Source of the DNA: Lentisphaerota bacterium | Lineage (GTDB): Bacteria > Verrucomicrobiota > Lentisphaeria > Oligosphaerales > PUNB01 | Assembly (NCBI GenBank): GCA_003552565.1 | Contig: PUNB01000230.1 | Coordinates: 1-6,825, forward strand | Direction of reading: 5' to 3' | Length of the DNA stretch: 6,825 nt | Shown here: one piece after another, positions 1 through 5,783 of the stretch | How the letters are laid out: each line of letters starts with the position of its first letter | How positions within the stretch are numbered: position 1 is the first letter of the stretch | Translations under genes and position numbers: made by a program | Notes under the pieces: generated by a model | Seen by the model: only the letters and a program-made list of their open reading frames with translations | Told to the model about the DNA's origin: nothing | Databases searched by the model: none

Positions 1-203
1 CTTGTTGCGGCATATGAAACCTTGTCTCGCACCTTGTCTCGCACCTTGTCCAGTGTTTTTTTGACTTTGGAATCAGGTTTGTGATCCGCCTCAGGCGGAT
101 TCGGGACAAGGTTAACAACGCGAAGTCTCACATAAGCCCGACGTGGTGGATAGTACTTATTAACATGGCGCCAGGCGGCTATATGGCGTAAGAGAATCAG
201 CAT
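1..203 (-). CDS. Possible partial hypothetical protein, running off the left edge
   Basis: An open minus-strand frame runs from an ATG at 203 to the window edge (67 codons) without a stop. The product is strongly basic. It starts MLILLRHIAAWRHVNKYY, continues PPRRAYVRLRVVNLVPNPPE, and carries a DKVRDKVRDKV stretch produced by tandem 12-mers in the DNA. Upstream of the ATG the same frame stays open only as far as a TAG about eight codons earlier. I do not recognise a family. No clear ribosome binding site precedes the ATG. The composition, with aromatic, arginine and proline runs such as YYPPRRAYVRLR, looks more like protein than noise, but the frame could be the tail of a gene broken by a frameshift (see findings) or chance. 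It lies downstream of the leftward coiled-coil gene on the same strand. Confidence 0.28.
   Translation of the reverse strand, partial: MLILLRHIAAWRHVNKYYPPRRAYVRLRVVNLVPNPPEADHKPDSKVKKTLDKVRDKVRDKVSYAAT
19..51. repeat. Tandem 12-base repeat, two full copies plus a partial third
   Basis: The unit ACCTTGTCTCGC occurs at 19-30 and 31-42, and its first eight bases recur at 43-50. An inverted copy with one mismatch (cgggacaaggtt) lies at 102-113, and its GGACAAGGT is the exact complement of 43-51. If the minus-strand frame across it is real, the repeat encodes DKVR units. Confidence 0.8.
84..100. repeat. Small perfect hairpin (7-bp stem, 3-nt loop)
   Basis: Arms atccgcc (84-90) and ggcggat (94-100) are perfectly complementary around tca. 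The GC-rich core resembles the core of the terminator stem at 5644-5671 (ccgcctgcaggcgg). No T-run follows on the plus strand and no clear one on the minus strand, so it is not called a terminator, although it could form an RNA end for the leftward transcript. It lies between the tandem 12-mers and their inverted copy. Confidence 0.55.
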
Positions 204-320
204 GCGAAGCTTGTAGTCTGTTGTCTAGGCTCTGCGAGGGCTTATTTTCGGTTGCCTGCATCCATTTATCCAAAAAGTCCGCTAAAGAGCCAAATTTTGG
301 AGCGGTCGCGGGAGAAAGAG

Positions 321-1301
321 CTAAAAATCGAACATATCATTAATTTCAACATTGTTTAATTCGTCTTTTTGCTCTTTCTTGTTTTCCGCACGGGCGTTCA
401 TTTCAATTTCTTCCCGAGTCTCGGTTCTATCATCCTCCATAGTCAGTTCACTTGAGGGTTGTTTTCGTTCCAGTGTCCGTAACAGATCCAGTTGTATTTG
501 ATTGCGCCTGCTTAGACTCTCTTTCTTTTTTTCGGTTTGGGTTAGTCGGTGACGGTATTCGTTCAGTTCCTCTTGAAGCTGCCGTATTTCCCCCTGTAGA
601 TCATTTTTCTCATTTTGCGCACTAAGCAGCTGGCGGTGCAGTTCGGTTCTTTCCTGATCTAAGGAATCCGCCAGCCGTCGCAGGCGGGCGACCTGTCTTT
701 GAACGGTCTCTGTTCCTTGCTGCCCCGCGGCGGAGGAACTTTCAGCCTGTTGGTGTAATTCATGGAATTGCTGGCGGTAGGTATATTTTCTCCGGCGTAT
801 AGTTTCTCTCTCGATGGTGGCGGCTTGCAGGCTTTGACGTAATCGGTGAATTTCTTCTCTCTGCTGGTTCAGTCTAAACTCCATATTGAGGCGGGCGGCG
901 AGGGCCGAATTAAGCAGTCTCTTCCATTCATCCTTTTCTTGCGCGGCTTTTGTTTCGTCCATTTCTGCAAGTTCGCGGCTCAATCGACGGTTTTGCTCGC
1001 GGATGCTGGTTAATTCCCGGCGTAAATTCTGATTCTCCTGTAGTAAAGAATCGACTGGCGCGGCTTCTTTTTTGTATTTTTCAGCTCTTTGGACGGCTTC
1101 CGCCAGAGCTTTTTCCAGCTCTTCAATTCTTTCTTCCCGTTGTTGTGTTTGCTCTTCGGCCTGGCGCATGGCAGAACGGACATTTTCAATAATCGCGTCA
1201 ATGGTTGAGGCCTCGGAGTTGAGAGGGGCAATTATGAATATCATCCCTGCCGCAACTGGGATGAGAGGAAAGCTGAAAAGTGGAAAGGTTAATTTCTTCA
1301 T
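321..1301 (-). CDS. Exported or membrane-anchored coiled-coil protein, function unknown
   Basis: This encodes 326 residues from the ATG at 1301. A TTG at 1316 in the same frame would add five residues, but the ATG puts MKK directly before the hydrophobic core, as expected of a signal peptide. Residues 1-32 have two lysines, a hydrophobic stretch (LTFPLFSFPLIPVAAGMIFI) and a small-residue end (NSEAS) compatible with signal peptidase cleavage; an uncleaved N-terminal anchor is equally possible. About residues 35-285 are rich in E, Q, R, L and K in heptad-like runs with almost no proline, so a long coiled coil is predicted. The last 40 or so residues are acidic, ending VEINDMFDF. The protein has no cysteine. 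It is the last gene of the leftward cluster, about 90 bases after the antiterminator gene with a hairpin between. I recognise no named family. By inference it is a periplasmic or envelope-associated scaffold; a link to the PTS genes rests on position only. No strong ribosome binding site is visible. Confidence 0.8.
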   Translation of the reverse strand: MKKLTFPLFSFPLIPVAAGMIFIIAPLNSEASTIDAIIENVRSAMRQAEEQTQQREERIEELEKALAEAVQRAEKYKKEAAPVDSLLQENQNLRRELTSIREQNRRLSRELAEMDETKAAQEKDEWKRLLNSALAARLNMEFRLNQQREEIHRLRQSLQAATIERETIRRRKYTYRQQFHELHQQAESSSAAGQQGTETVQRQVARLRRLADSLDQERTELHRQLLSAQNEKNDLQGEIRQLQEELNEYRHRLTQTEKKKESLSRRNQIQLDLLRTLERKQPSSELTMEDDRTETREEIEMNARAENKKEQKDELNNVEINDMFDF

Positions 1302-1359
1302 TTTGAATTCGGCCAAAACTGCGCTGTTTGAGCACAGTGCGTAAGGTTTTTAGGGATTG

Positions 1360-1388
1360 CCTGATTCCGTTAAATTAACGGATTCAGG
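1360..1388 (-). promoter_or_regulatory. Intercistronic hairpin after the antiterminator gene
   Basis: Two 14-base arms surround one central base and pair with a single mismatch. The inner part is CCGTTAA against TTAACGG. The structure begins 2 bases beyond the stop codon of the NusG-like gene. In the direction of transcription it is followed by CAATCCCTAAAAACC, which lacks a U-tract, so it is a poor intrinsic terminator. It more likely acts in RNA processing, 3'-end protection or partial attenuation between the pts genes and the coiled-coil gene. The inner GTTAAATTAAC recurs after the kinase gene at 5610-5620. Confidence 0.45.
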
Positions 1389-1390
1389 GA

Positions 1391-1927
1391 TTAGTCATCA
1401 ATGTCAATTGCCACCTCATGCAGATTGATGATAGCGGTAACCGAGCTGCCCAGCAATTCCAGATTGATTGTTACGCGGGCCTGGTCGTCTCTTTTTTCGA
1501 CAATGCCGCGACAGCCTTGGAGCGGTCCTTCGGAGATCAGCACAGGACTGCCGGGAAGTATTTCCGGGTTGACAATCAATTCTTTCTCAAGCTCAGCCTG
1601 CTCAAATACGCGGATGCTTTGCAGCTCCTGGAGCAGGCCTGTTTCCTCGGCATCGGTGTTTATCGGCAGGATGCGAGCAACTCGATTGCTTTCGAACAAA
1701 ATCTGTGTCGTATGGTTCCCGATCTGCGCGAAAATGTAGCCGGGGAACATGGGTATCAGTGTTTCCACCTGTCGCCGCTGGTAGCGTTTCCGACGCCGCA
1801 AAAGAGGAAGATAGTAAGGGATATTTCGAGCTTCGGCGAAGCGACACAGCTGTTTCTCGCAGCGAGGTTTGGTGCGGATAGCGGTCCAGCGGCCGATCGA
1901 GCTGTCGGCTTGCGGAAAACTAATCAT
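1391..1927 (-). CDS. NusG/RfaH-type transcription antitermination factor (specialised NusG paralogue)
   Basis: The 178-residue product has the two-domain NusG layout. About residues 12-115 form the NGN domain, which in this family binds the RNA polymerase clamp; it opens with RWTAIRTKPRCEKQ and contains the hallmark FPGYIFA at 61-67. A KOW-type C-terminal domain follows (about 123-178: ILPGSPVLISEGPLQGCRGIVE). The weak match to core NusG and the basic LLRRRKRYQRRQ stretch (42-53) resemble RfaH/UpxY/LoaP-like paralogues that act on particular operons. I chose the ATG at 1927 because GAGAG lies 8 bases upstream. An ATG at 1933 would sit only 2 bases from it, and longer frames back to 2044 lie inside ptsI. 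The start overlaps the ptsI stop by 8 bases, so coupled translation is likely. The family assignment is firm; the target operon is unknown, and the pts cluster itself is one candidate. Confidence 0.9.
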   Translation of the reverse strand: MISFPQADSSIGRWTAIRTKPRCEKQLCRFAEARNIPYYLPLLRRRKRYQRRQVETLIPMFPGYIFAQIGNHTTQILFESNRVARILPINTDAEETGLLQELQSIRVFEQAELEKELIVNPEILPGSPVLISEGPLQGCRGIVEKRDDQARVTINLELLGSSVTAIINLHEVAIDIDD

Positions 1928-3710
1928 TGTCATTGCTCTCAAACATATCGGGAACAAAATTCTGGATGAATTGATCGCACAGCGTCTGCACTTCCCGGCT
2001 GGTACCGCATTGCCGAGCTTCGCGCACAAGATTTTCGGCATCATACATACGGATACGCCGGATCAGCCGTTTCACCAAGGGCAGGGAAACGGAACTCATG
2101 CTTAGTTCATGTATCCCTAGGCCGAGGATTAACGGCACCAAAGTCGAATCACTGGCCATTTCCCCGCAGATACTGACCCATTTTCCATGTTCATAAGCCA
2201 CATGCACCACATTCTCAAGCAATTGAATCAGGGACGGATGGGTGGGCTGGTATAAATAGGCGATTTGCGGATTGGCCCGGTCAACCGCCAGAGAATACTG
2301 AATAAGGTCGTTAGTGCCGAGGCTGAAAAAGTCAACATAAGGCGCCAGTTTATCGGCCAGCAGAGCGGCGGCGGGCACTTCGATCATTATGCCGATATCC
2401 ATGTAACGATGGTAATCAATTCCCTGTGCGTCCAGCTCCTGACGGGCTTCCTGCAAATAGCGCAAAGCTTCTTTCACCTCTTCCAGGGTTGAGATCATGG
2501 GAAACATTATTCGCACCTTGCCGAAGGCGCTGGCCCGCAGAATCGCTCTTAACTGGACTTTAAAGGCACTCGGGTTGGACAGTGACAAACGGATGCCGCG
2601 CATGCCCAGAAAGGGGTTGATTTCATTGCTGAACTGGGATGAAAGAAATTTATCGCCGCCGATGTCGAGAGTGCGGATAATAACTGATTGGGGGTAGATT
2701 TTTTCAGCCAGTTGACGATAGACTTGGAACTGCTCTTCCTCAGAAGGAGCTTCCGGCTGGTTGATGAACAGATATTCACTGCGGAAAAGGCCGATTCCGA
2801 CACCGAATGAACTGCGGATTTCATCCACTTCTTCCGGCAGTTCAATGTTGGCGGCCAGCTGCACCCTGAAGCCGTCTTTGGTTTCTGTCGGCAAAGCCAG
2901 CTCGGATTCCAGCATGGTGAACCATTTTTCCTGATCCTTGATGCGCTGTTTGTAGCGTTTAATCGTTTTCTCGTCCGGATCAATGATAACCGTGCCGCGG
3001 AGGGCGTCGAGGATCAGCATGTCGCCGTTATGGATTTGCTGGAAGGAGTCCCCCAGTCCTACCACCGCGGGCAATTGCAGAGCCCGGGCCATGATGGCCG
3101 CGTGTGATGTCCGGCTGCCGATGCGAGTGACAAAACCCAGCACCTGCTCTTTGGTCATGGATACGGTGTCGGAAGGAGCCAGGTCGTGGGCGACGATTAT
3201 GCGCGGGTGGTCCAGGTTGCGAATGTCGTCAGCGGGTTCACCGCGAAGGTTTTTTATTATCCTATTGGCGACATCCCGTATATCCGCTATCCGGTCCCGG
3301 ATATAAGGGTCGTCAACCTTGCTTAAAGCCTGGGTATAGCGCTCGAAAATTTTTTGAAATATGTATTCGGCGTTTCGCTTCTGTTGGATAATGTTTTCTT
3401 TGACTTCCCTAGTCAGTTTGTCATCATCCATGATCAGCAGGTGGGCGTCAAAAATTCGGGCGTCATGCTCCCCAATGACTTCCGCCACTTGCTGGCGCAG
3501 CCCCTCAAGCTGCTCTCTGGATTGACGCAGTGCTTTTTCAAACCGCTTCACTTCTTTTCGCGCTTCGGCGGCTGATAATTCACTTTCTTCAGGAGCTCCC
3601 AAGTCGCGACCGACAAACAGGGCTTTGCCCATCACAATACCGGCGGAAACACTGATTCCAGGGGCGGTGATGTTTTTTGCGGGCTTGGTTTTGGAGTTAT
3701 GCTTCGCCAA
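1920..3710 (-). CDS. ptsI: Phosphoenolpyruvate-protein phosphotransferase (PTS enzyme I)
   Basis: Enzyme I transfers phosphate from phosphoenolpyruvate to HPr in the cytoplasm. The phosphohistidine domain motif IGSRTSHAAIMAR puts the active-site histidine near residue 203. The PEP-binding barrel follows, with GIGLFRSEYLF, the LDIGGDK motif, the GTNDLIQY segment and SICGEMA, whose cysteine at about 515 corresponds to Cys502 of E. coli. At about 596 residues it is slightly longer than the usual 570-580, mostly from a basic N-terminal extension (AKHNSKTKPAKN) before the typical start ITAPGISVSAG. Both candidate starts are TTG. The one at 3710 has GAGG 6 bases upstream and is preferred; 3722 is the alternative. 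The gene starts inside the end of ptsH (14-base overlap) and ends in an overlap with the NusG-like gene, so the three form one tight unit. All catalytic motifs are intact and the identity is secure. Confidence 0.97.
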   Translation of the reverse strand: MAKHNSKTKPAKNITAPGISVSAGIVMGKALFVGRDLGAPEESELSAAEARKEVKRFEKALRQSREQLEGLRQQVAEVIGEHDARIFDAHLLIMDDDKLTREVKENIIQQKRNAEYIFQKIFERYTQALSKVDDPYIRDRIADIRDVANRIIKNLRGEPADDIRNLDHPRIIVAHDLAPSDTVSMTKEQVLGFVTRIGSRTSHAAIMARALQLPAVVGLGDSFQQIHNGDMLILDALRGTVIIDPDEKTIKRYKQRIKDQEKWFTMLESELALPTETKDGFRVQLAANIELPEEVDEIRSSFGVGIGLFRSEYLFINQPEAPSEEEQFQVYRQLAEKIYPQSVIIRTLDIGGDKFLSSQFSNEINPFLGMRGIRLSLSNPSAFKVQLRAILRASAFGKVRIMFPMISTLEEVKEALRYLQEARQELDAQGIDYHRYMDIGIMIEVPAAALLADKLAPYVDFFSLGTNDLIQYSLAVDRANPQIAYLYQPTHPSLIQLLENVVHVAYEHGKWVSICGEMASDSTLVPLILGLGIHELSMSSVSLPLVKRLIRRIRMYDAENLVREARQCGTSREVQTLCDQFIQNFVPDMFESNDND

Positions 3711-3978
3711 ATTTATCCTCAAACAAACTTTCGATTGCGTTTAAAGCATTTTCCGCATCTTCGCCTCGAGCCACGAATTTCAGTGTTGCACCTTGCGCCG
3801 CAGCCAGGGTCATGACATTGAGTATGCTTTTACAGTCAATTTCTTCCTCGTCCCTGATGATTTTTATGTCGGCTTGGTACTGGCTCGCCGTTTGCACTAA
3901 TAACGCCGCCGGCCGAGCGTGCATCCCCAGCTGATTGTGGATGGTGAAACTCCTGAATAATTCCTGTTCGGTCTTCAT
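3697..3978 (-). CDS. ptsH: Phosphocarrier protein HPr
   Basis: The 93-residue product carries the phosphoryl group from enzyme I to sugar-specific EII proteins or regulatory partners. The active-site segment HNQLGMHARPAALL puts the phosphorylated histidine at residue 20 (His15 in E. coli, shifted by a five-residue N-terminal extension). The segment CKSILNVMTLAA contains Ser51, equivalent to the regulatory Ser46 that HPr kinase phosphorylates in many bacteria; the sequence permits such control but no hprK is seen here. The ATG at 3978 is preceded by AGGA about 10 bases away. It is the first gene of the leftward cluster, followed by an overlapping ptsI, with a promoter candidate about 55-80 bases upstream. 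No EII gene lies in the window. The extension and the SIL motif mean an NPr-like regulatory role cannot be excluded. Confidence 0.96.
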   Translation of the reverse strand: MKTEQELFRSFTIHNQLGMHARPAALLVQTASQYQADIKIIRDEEEIDCKSILNVMTLAAAQGATLKFVARGEDAENALNAIESLFEDKFGEA

Positions 3979-4030
3979 TTAGTGTTGATCCTGGAGGGGA
4001 GGAAACGCCGGTGATTTTTTTTTGGGCGTT

Positions 4031-4058
4031 AATATATAAACTGAAACTCAAATTTCAA
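4031..4058 (-). promoter_or_regulatory. ptsH: Candidate sigma70-type promoter for ptsH-ptsI
   Basis: On the minus strand TTGAAA (4053-4058) is followed after 16 bases by TATATT (4031-4036); TATTAA at an 18-base spacing is an alternative -10. The position gives a leader of roughly 45 bases before the ptsH start. This is consensus matching by eye only. Confidence 0.45.
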
Positions 4059-4229
4059 CCCACGTTTGTTCTATGGGGGGGAATCCGGCAGTCATAGATG
4101 CAGCGTTTGAAAATAACCAGTCGGAAAACGAGAACGGCAGACGATTCGAGCGACTCGTCACCCGTTCTTGTCAACCGACACGAATTCCCCGCCTTTCACT
4201 GACGCATTACATTCGAACAAAATTGCAAT

Positions 4230-4257
4230 TTGAAATTCAGCGGATAAATGATACAAT
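4230..4257 (+). promoter_or_regulatory. Candidate sigma70-type promoter reading toward the sugar kinase
   Basis: TTGAAA (4230-4235) and TACAAT (4252-4257) are separated by 16 bases. A transcript starting here would run through the inverted repeat at 4316-4386 before reaching the kinase start at 4515, giving a leader of about 250 bases. A perfect TTGACA also occurs near 4296 but lacks a convincing -10. Confidence 0.4.
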
Positions 4258-4315
4258 AAGCCTTTGCGGGAAATCATCAGATGCTTTTGTGAGCCTTGAC
4301 ATTTTTATGGATTAG

Positions 4316-4386
4316 GGCGAAAGATTAAGAGGAAAGATTAGGAGAAGACGGGTGCGCCCCTTAATCTTTTGCCCTAATCTTTCGCC
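4316..4386. repeat. Long imperfect inverted repeat built on an AAAGATTA motif
   Basis: The left arm is 4316-4342 and the right arm 4359-4386, around a 16-base spacer (agaagacgggtgcgcc). The outer 12 bases of the stem (GGCGAAAGATTA) pair perfectly, and an inner 8-bp block (AAAGATTA) also pairs perfectly, with a few mismatches between. Each arm therefore holds GAAAGATTA or AAAGATTA twice. Folded as RNA it gives a stem of more than 20 pairs. It is not followed by a T-run, so it is not a standard terminator. It may be a dispersed intergenic repeat, a small non-autonomous element or a leader structure for the kinase gene. Confidence 0.85.
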
Positions 4387-4514
4387 TTGATCGGCCATGT
4401 AACACCCTCTAAGTCTCTCACTCGGGGTAGCAGGCGCGTCGCGCCGGCGGCCGGGCTTGTGTATGTTATCAGTCGAAGGAATGAAAAAACGTAAAAAACC
4501 AAGGAGTTTAATTT

Positions 4515-5594
4515 ATGAGTATTGAGTTACGTCAGGATTGTCGTTATGCGTTGGTTATCCCCACCAGTATGGGAGTTCGTTTTACGCCGACAGAAGGACA
4601 GCCTTTTCATTGCAGTGAGAACTTTCGTATTCAGGTTACCAGTGCGGAGTCCAATGTCGCCAGCGTCTCATCTTTTTTGGGGCTGCCGGTGAAAGTGCTG
4701 ACTAATTTTGTCGAAGGCAGCCCTGTTTCCCGGATGATCAAGGATGATTTGGCTCGTCGTCACATGGATTATGAGGGCAGGGATGTGCCGCAAGGGGGGC
4801 CTTGGGGTTATCGGCACCAGTTCAATCTGGCAGACCGCGGCACCGGTTCTCGGGGACCGCGTGTGCAGAATGACCGCGCCGGTGAGGTCGGGCGCTGTCT
4901 CAACGTGAAGGATTTTGATTTGGATCGGATTTTTGCGCAGGACGGAGCGCAGATGATTCATATATCCGGACTGATCGCCGCGCTTTCACCGGAAACCGGC
5001 AAGTTCTGTTTGGAGTTGGCACGGGCGGCAAAAAAGCATGGAACCCGCATATCCTTTGATCTCAATCATAGAGCCACCTTCTGGGAAGGGCGCGAAAAAG
5101 AGCTGGGCGAAATATTCGATGAGATCGCCGGAGTTTCGGATGTGCTTATCGGCAATGAAGAAGATTTCCAGCTCTGCCTGAATCTGCAGGGTCCGGAAGC
5201 CGGAGGTAAAGATATCAGCGCCAAGATAGACGGATTCAAGGAAATGATCACTCGCGCCCGCAAGGCTTACCCTGAAGCTCGGGTGTTTGCCAATACCTTG
5301 CGTGAAGTAGTGGATGCCAATCGCCACCTTTGGGGAGCGATTATGTCTGAAGGCGACAATTGGCATGTTGTCGAGCCGCGGGAAATTACAGTGCTGGATC
5401 GGATCGGCGGCGGTGACGGTTTTGTCGGCGGTATGCTGTATGCCATCCTGCGGGAGTGGCCGGCCGAGAAGTGGGTGCAGTTCGGCTGGGCTTCCGGCGC
5501 TTTGGTGACCACTCTGATGACCGATTACGCCCAGCCGGCGGATGAAGAACAGATATGGAGCGTCTGGTCGGGCAACGCCCGCGTCCGGCGCTGA
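4515..5594 (+). CDS. PfkB-family sugar kinase, probably 2-keto-3-deoxygluconate kinase-like
   Basis: The 359-residue product belongs to the ribokinase/PfkB family of ATP-dependent cytoplasmic sugar kinases. Visible elements are the substrate-side motif SAESNVAS (43-50), where many relatives have GGAEANVA; ISGLIAALSPE (150-160); SFDLNHRATFW (180-190), close to the FDxNYRxxLW segment of KDG kinases; GNEEDF (213-218); and the nucleotide/anion-hole signature DRIGGGDGFVGG (295-306) with catalytic Asp301. GGGD replaces the usual GAGD, which looks like a subfamily trait, not damage. AAGGAG lies 8 bases before the ATG. If it is a KDG kinase, it makes KDG-6-phosphate for Entner-Doudoroff-type breakdown of uronic or sugar acids. 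No aldolase, isomerase or dehydratase gene lies beside it, so the substrate is inferred. It is a stand-alone gene ending at a strong terminator. Codon and GC usage are higher than in the AT-rich patch downstream. Confidence 0.92.
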   Translation: MSIELRQDCRYALVIPTSMGVRFTPTEGQPFHCSENFRIQVTSAESNVASVSSFLGLPVKVLTNFVEGSPVSRMIKDDLARRHMDYEGRDVPQGGPWGYRHQFNLADRGTGSRGPRVQNDRAGEVGRCLNVKDFDLDRIFAQDGAQMIHISGLIAALSPETGKFCLELARAAKKHGTRISFDLNHRATFWEGREKELGEIFDEIAGVSDVLIGNEEDFQLCLNLQGPEAGGKDISAKIDGFKEMITRARKAYPEARVFANTLREVVDANRHLWGAIMSEGDNWHVVEPREITVLDRIGGGDGFVGGMLYAILREWPAEKWVQFGWASGALVTTLMTDYAQPADEEQIWSVWSGNARVRR

Positions 5595-5643
5595 AAATAC
5601 TCTGTGTCGGTTAAATTAACCCCGCCGGAGTCTCTAGTTGATT

Positions 5644-5685
5644 GCGGCTTCCGCCTGCAGGCGGAAGCCGCTTTTTGTTTGTTTT
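5644..5685 (+). terminator. Intrinsic terminator of the sugar kinase gene
   Basis: Perfect 12-bp arms gcggcttccgcc and ggcggaagccgc enclose the loop tgca (5644-5671) and are followed by TTTTTGTTTGTTTT. The hairpin starts about 50 bases after the kinase stop. Both the stem and the U-tract are those of a standard rho-independent terminator. Confidence 0.93.
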
Positions 5686-5720
5686 AAAGTTACAGAAGAT
5701 TGCGCAGTGTGAATCCGGTC

Positions 5721-5760
5721 GACGATAGCGGATTAGGAGTAAAGCGCGTCCCCTATCGTC
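5721..5760. repeat. Inverted repeat of 11-base arms
   Basis: GACGATAGCGG (5721-5731) pairs with CCCCTATCGTC (5750-5760) with one mismatch, around an 18-base loop. It lies between the kinase terminator and the decayed membrane-protein gene. No T-run follows on the plus strand. For leftward transcripts it is a possible weak end structure; its role is unknown. Confidence 0.5.
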
Positions 5761-5783
5761 CATCGCTAGTGTGCCGAGTTGAT

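Larger units (their letters stand above)
3979..4514. other. Divergent intergenic region between ptsH and the sugar kinase gene
   Basis: These 536 bases hold no gene I can support. A frame open from 4073 to 4315 on the plus strand encodes 80 residues of unremarkable composition with no ribosome binding site and is probably chance. The region contains a leftward promoter candidate (4031-4058), a rightward promoter candidate (4230-4257), a long inverted repeat (4316-4386) and a short GC-rich palindrome, GGCGCG-T-CGCGCC (4433-4445). It also has a T9 run at 4015-4023 in the presumed ptsH leader. Confidence 0.6.

Noticed and set aside
19..51. A CRISPR-like array from the tandem 12-mers
   Set aside because: The units are directly adjacent with no spacers, are too short, and there are no cas genes in the window.
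1418..1969. A long plus-strand open frame opposite the NusG-like gene, and similar frames opposite ptsI and the kinase
   Set aside because: These mirror real coding genes on the other strand, lack ribosome binding sites and show no family motifs.
1928..2044. An extended start for the NusG-like gene at 2044, giving 217 residues
   Set aside because: The extra 39 residues lie wholly inside ptsI and resemble no NGN domain. The ATG at 1927 has a well-spaced GAGAG.
4004..4030. A 6-bp hairpin (AACGCC/GGCGTT) around a T9 run in the ptsH leader
   Set aside because: The stem is short, the loop long, and one arm falls at the likely transcription start. It is too weak to call a terminator or riboswitch.
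4073..4315. An 80-residue plus-strand open frame in the ptsH-kinase intergenic region
   Set aside because: It has no ribosome binding site, lacks recognisable motifs, overlaps the promoter candidate at 4230-4257 and stops at the edge of the inverted repeat. It is probably chance.
4481..4525. A 14-codon leader peptide MKKRKKPRSLIYEY overlapping the kinase start
   Set aside because: The only purine-rich site, GAAGGA, directly abuts its ATG with no spacing, and no repeated regulatory codons suggest attenuation. It could be a coupling mini-gene, but the support is too weak.
5727..5760. An intrinsic terminator in the 5721-5760 inverted repeat
   Set aside because: No T-run follows on the plus strand, and the kinase gene already has a strong terminator at 5644-5685.
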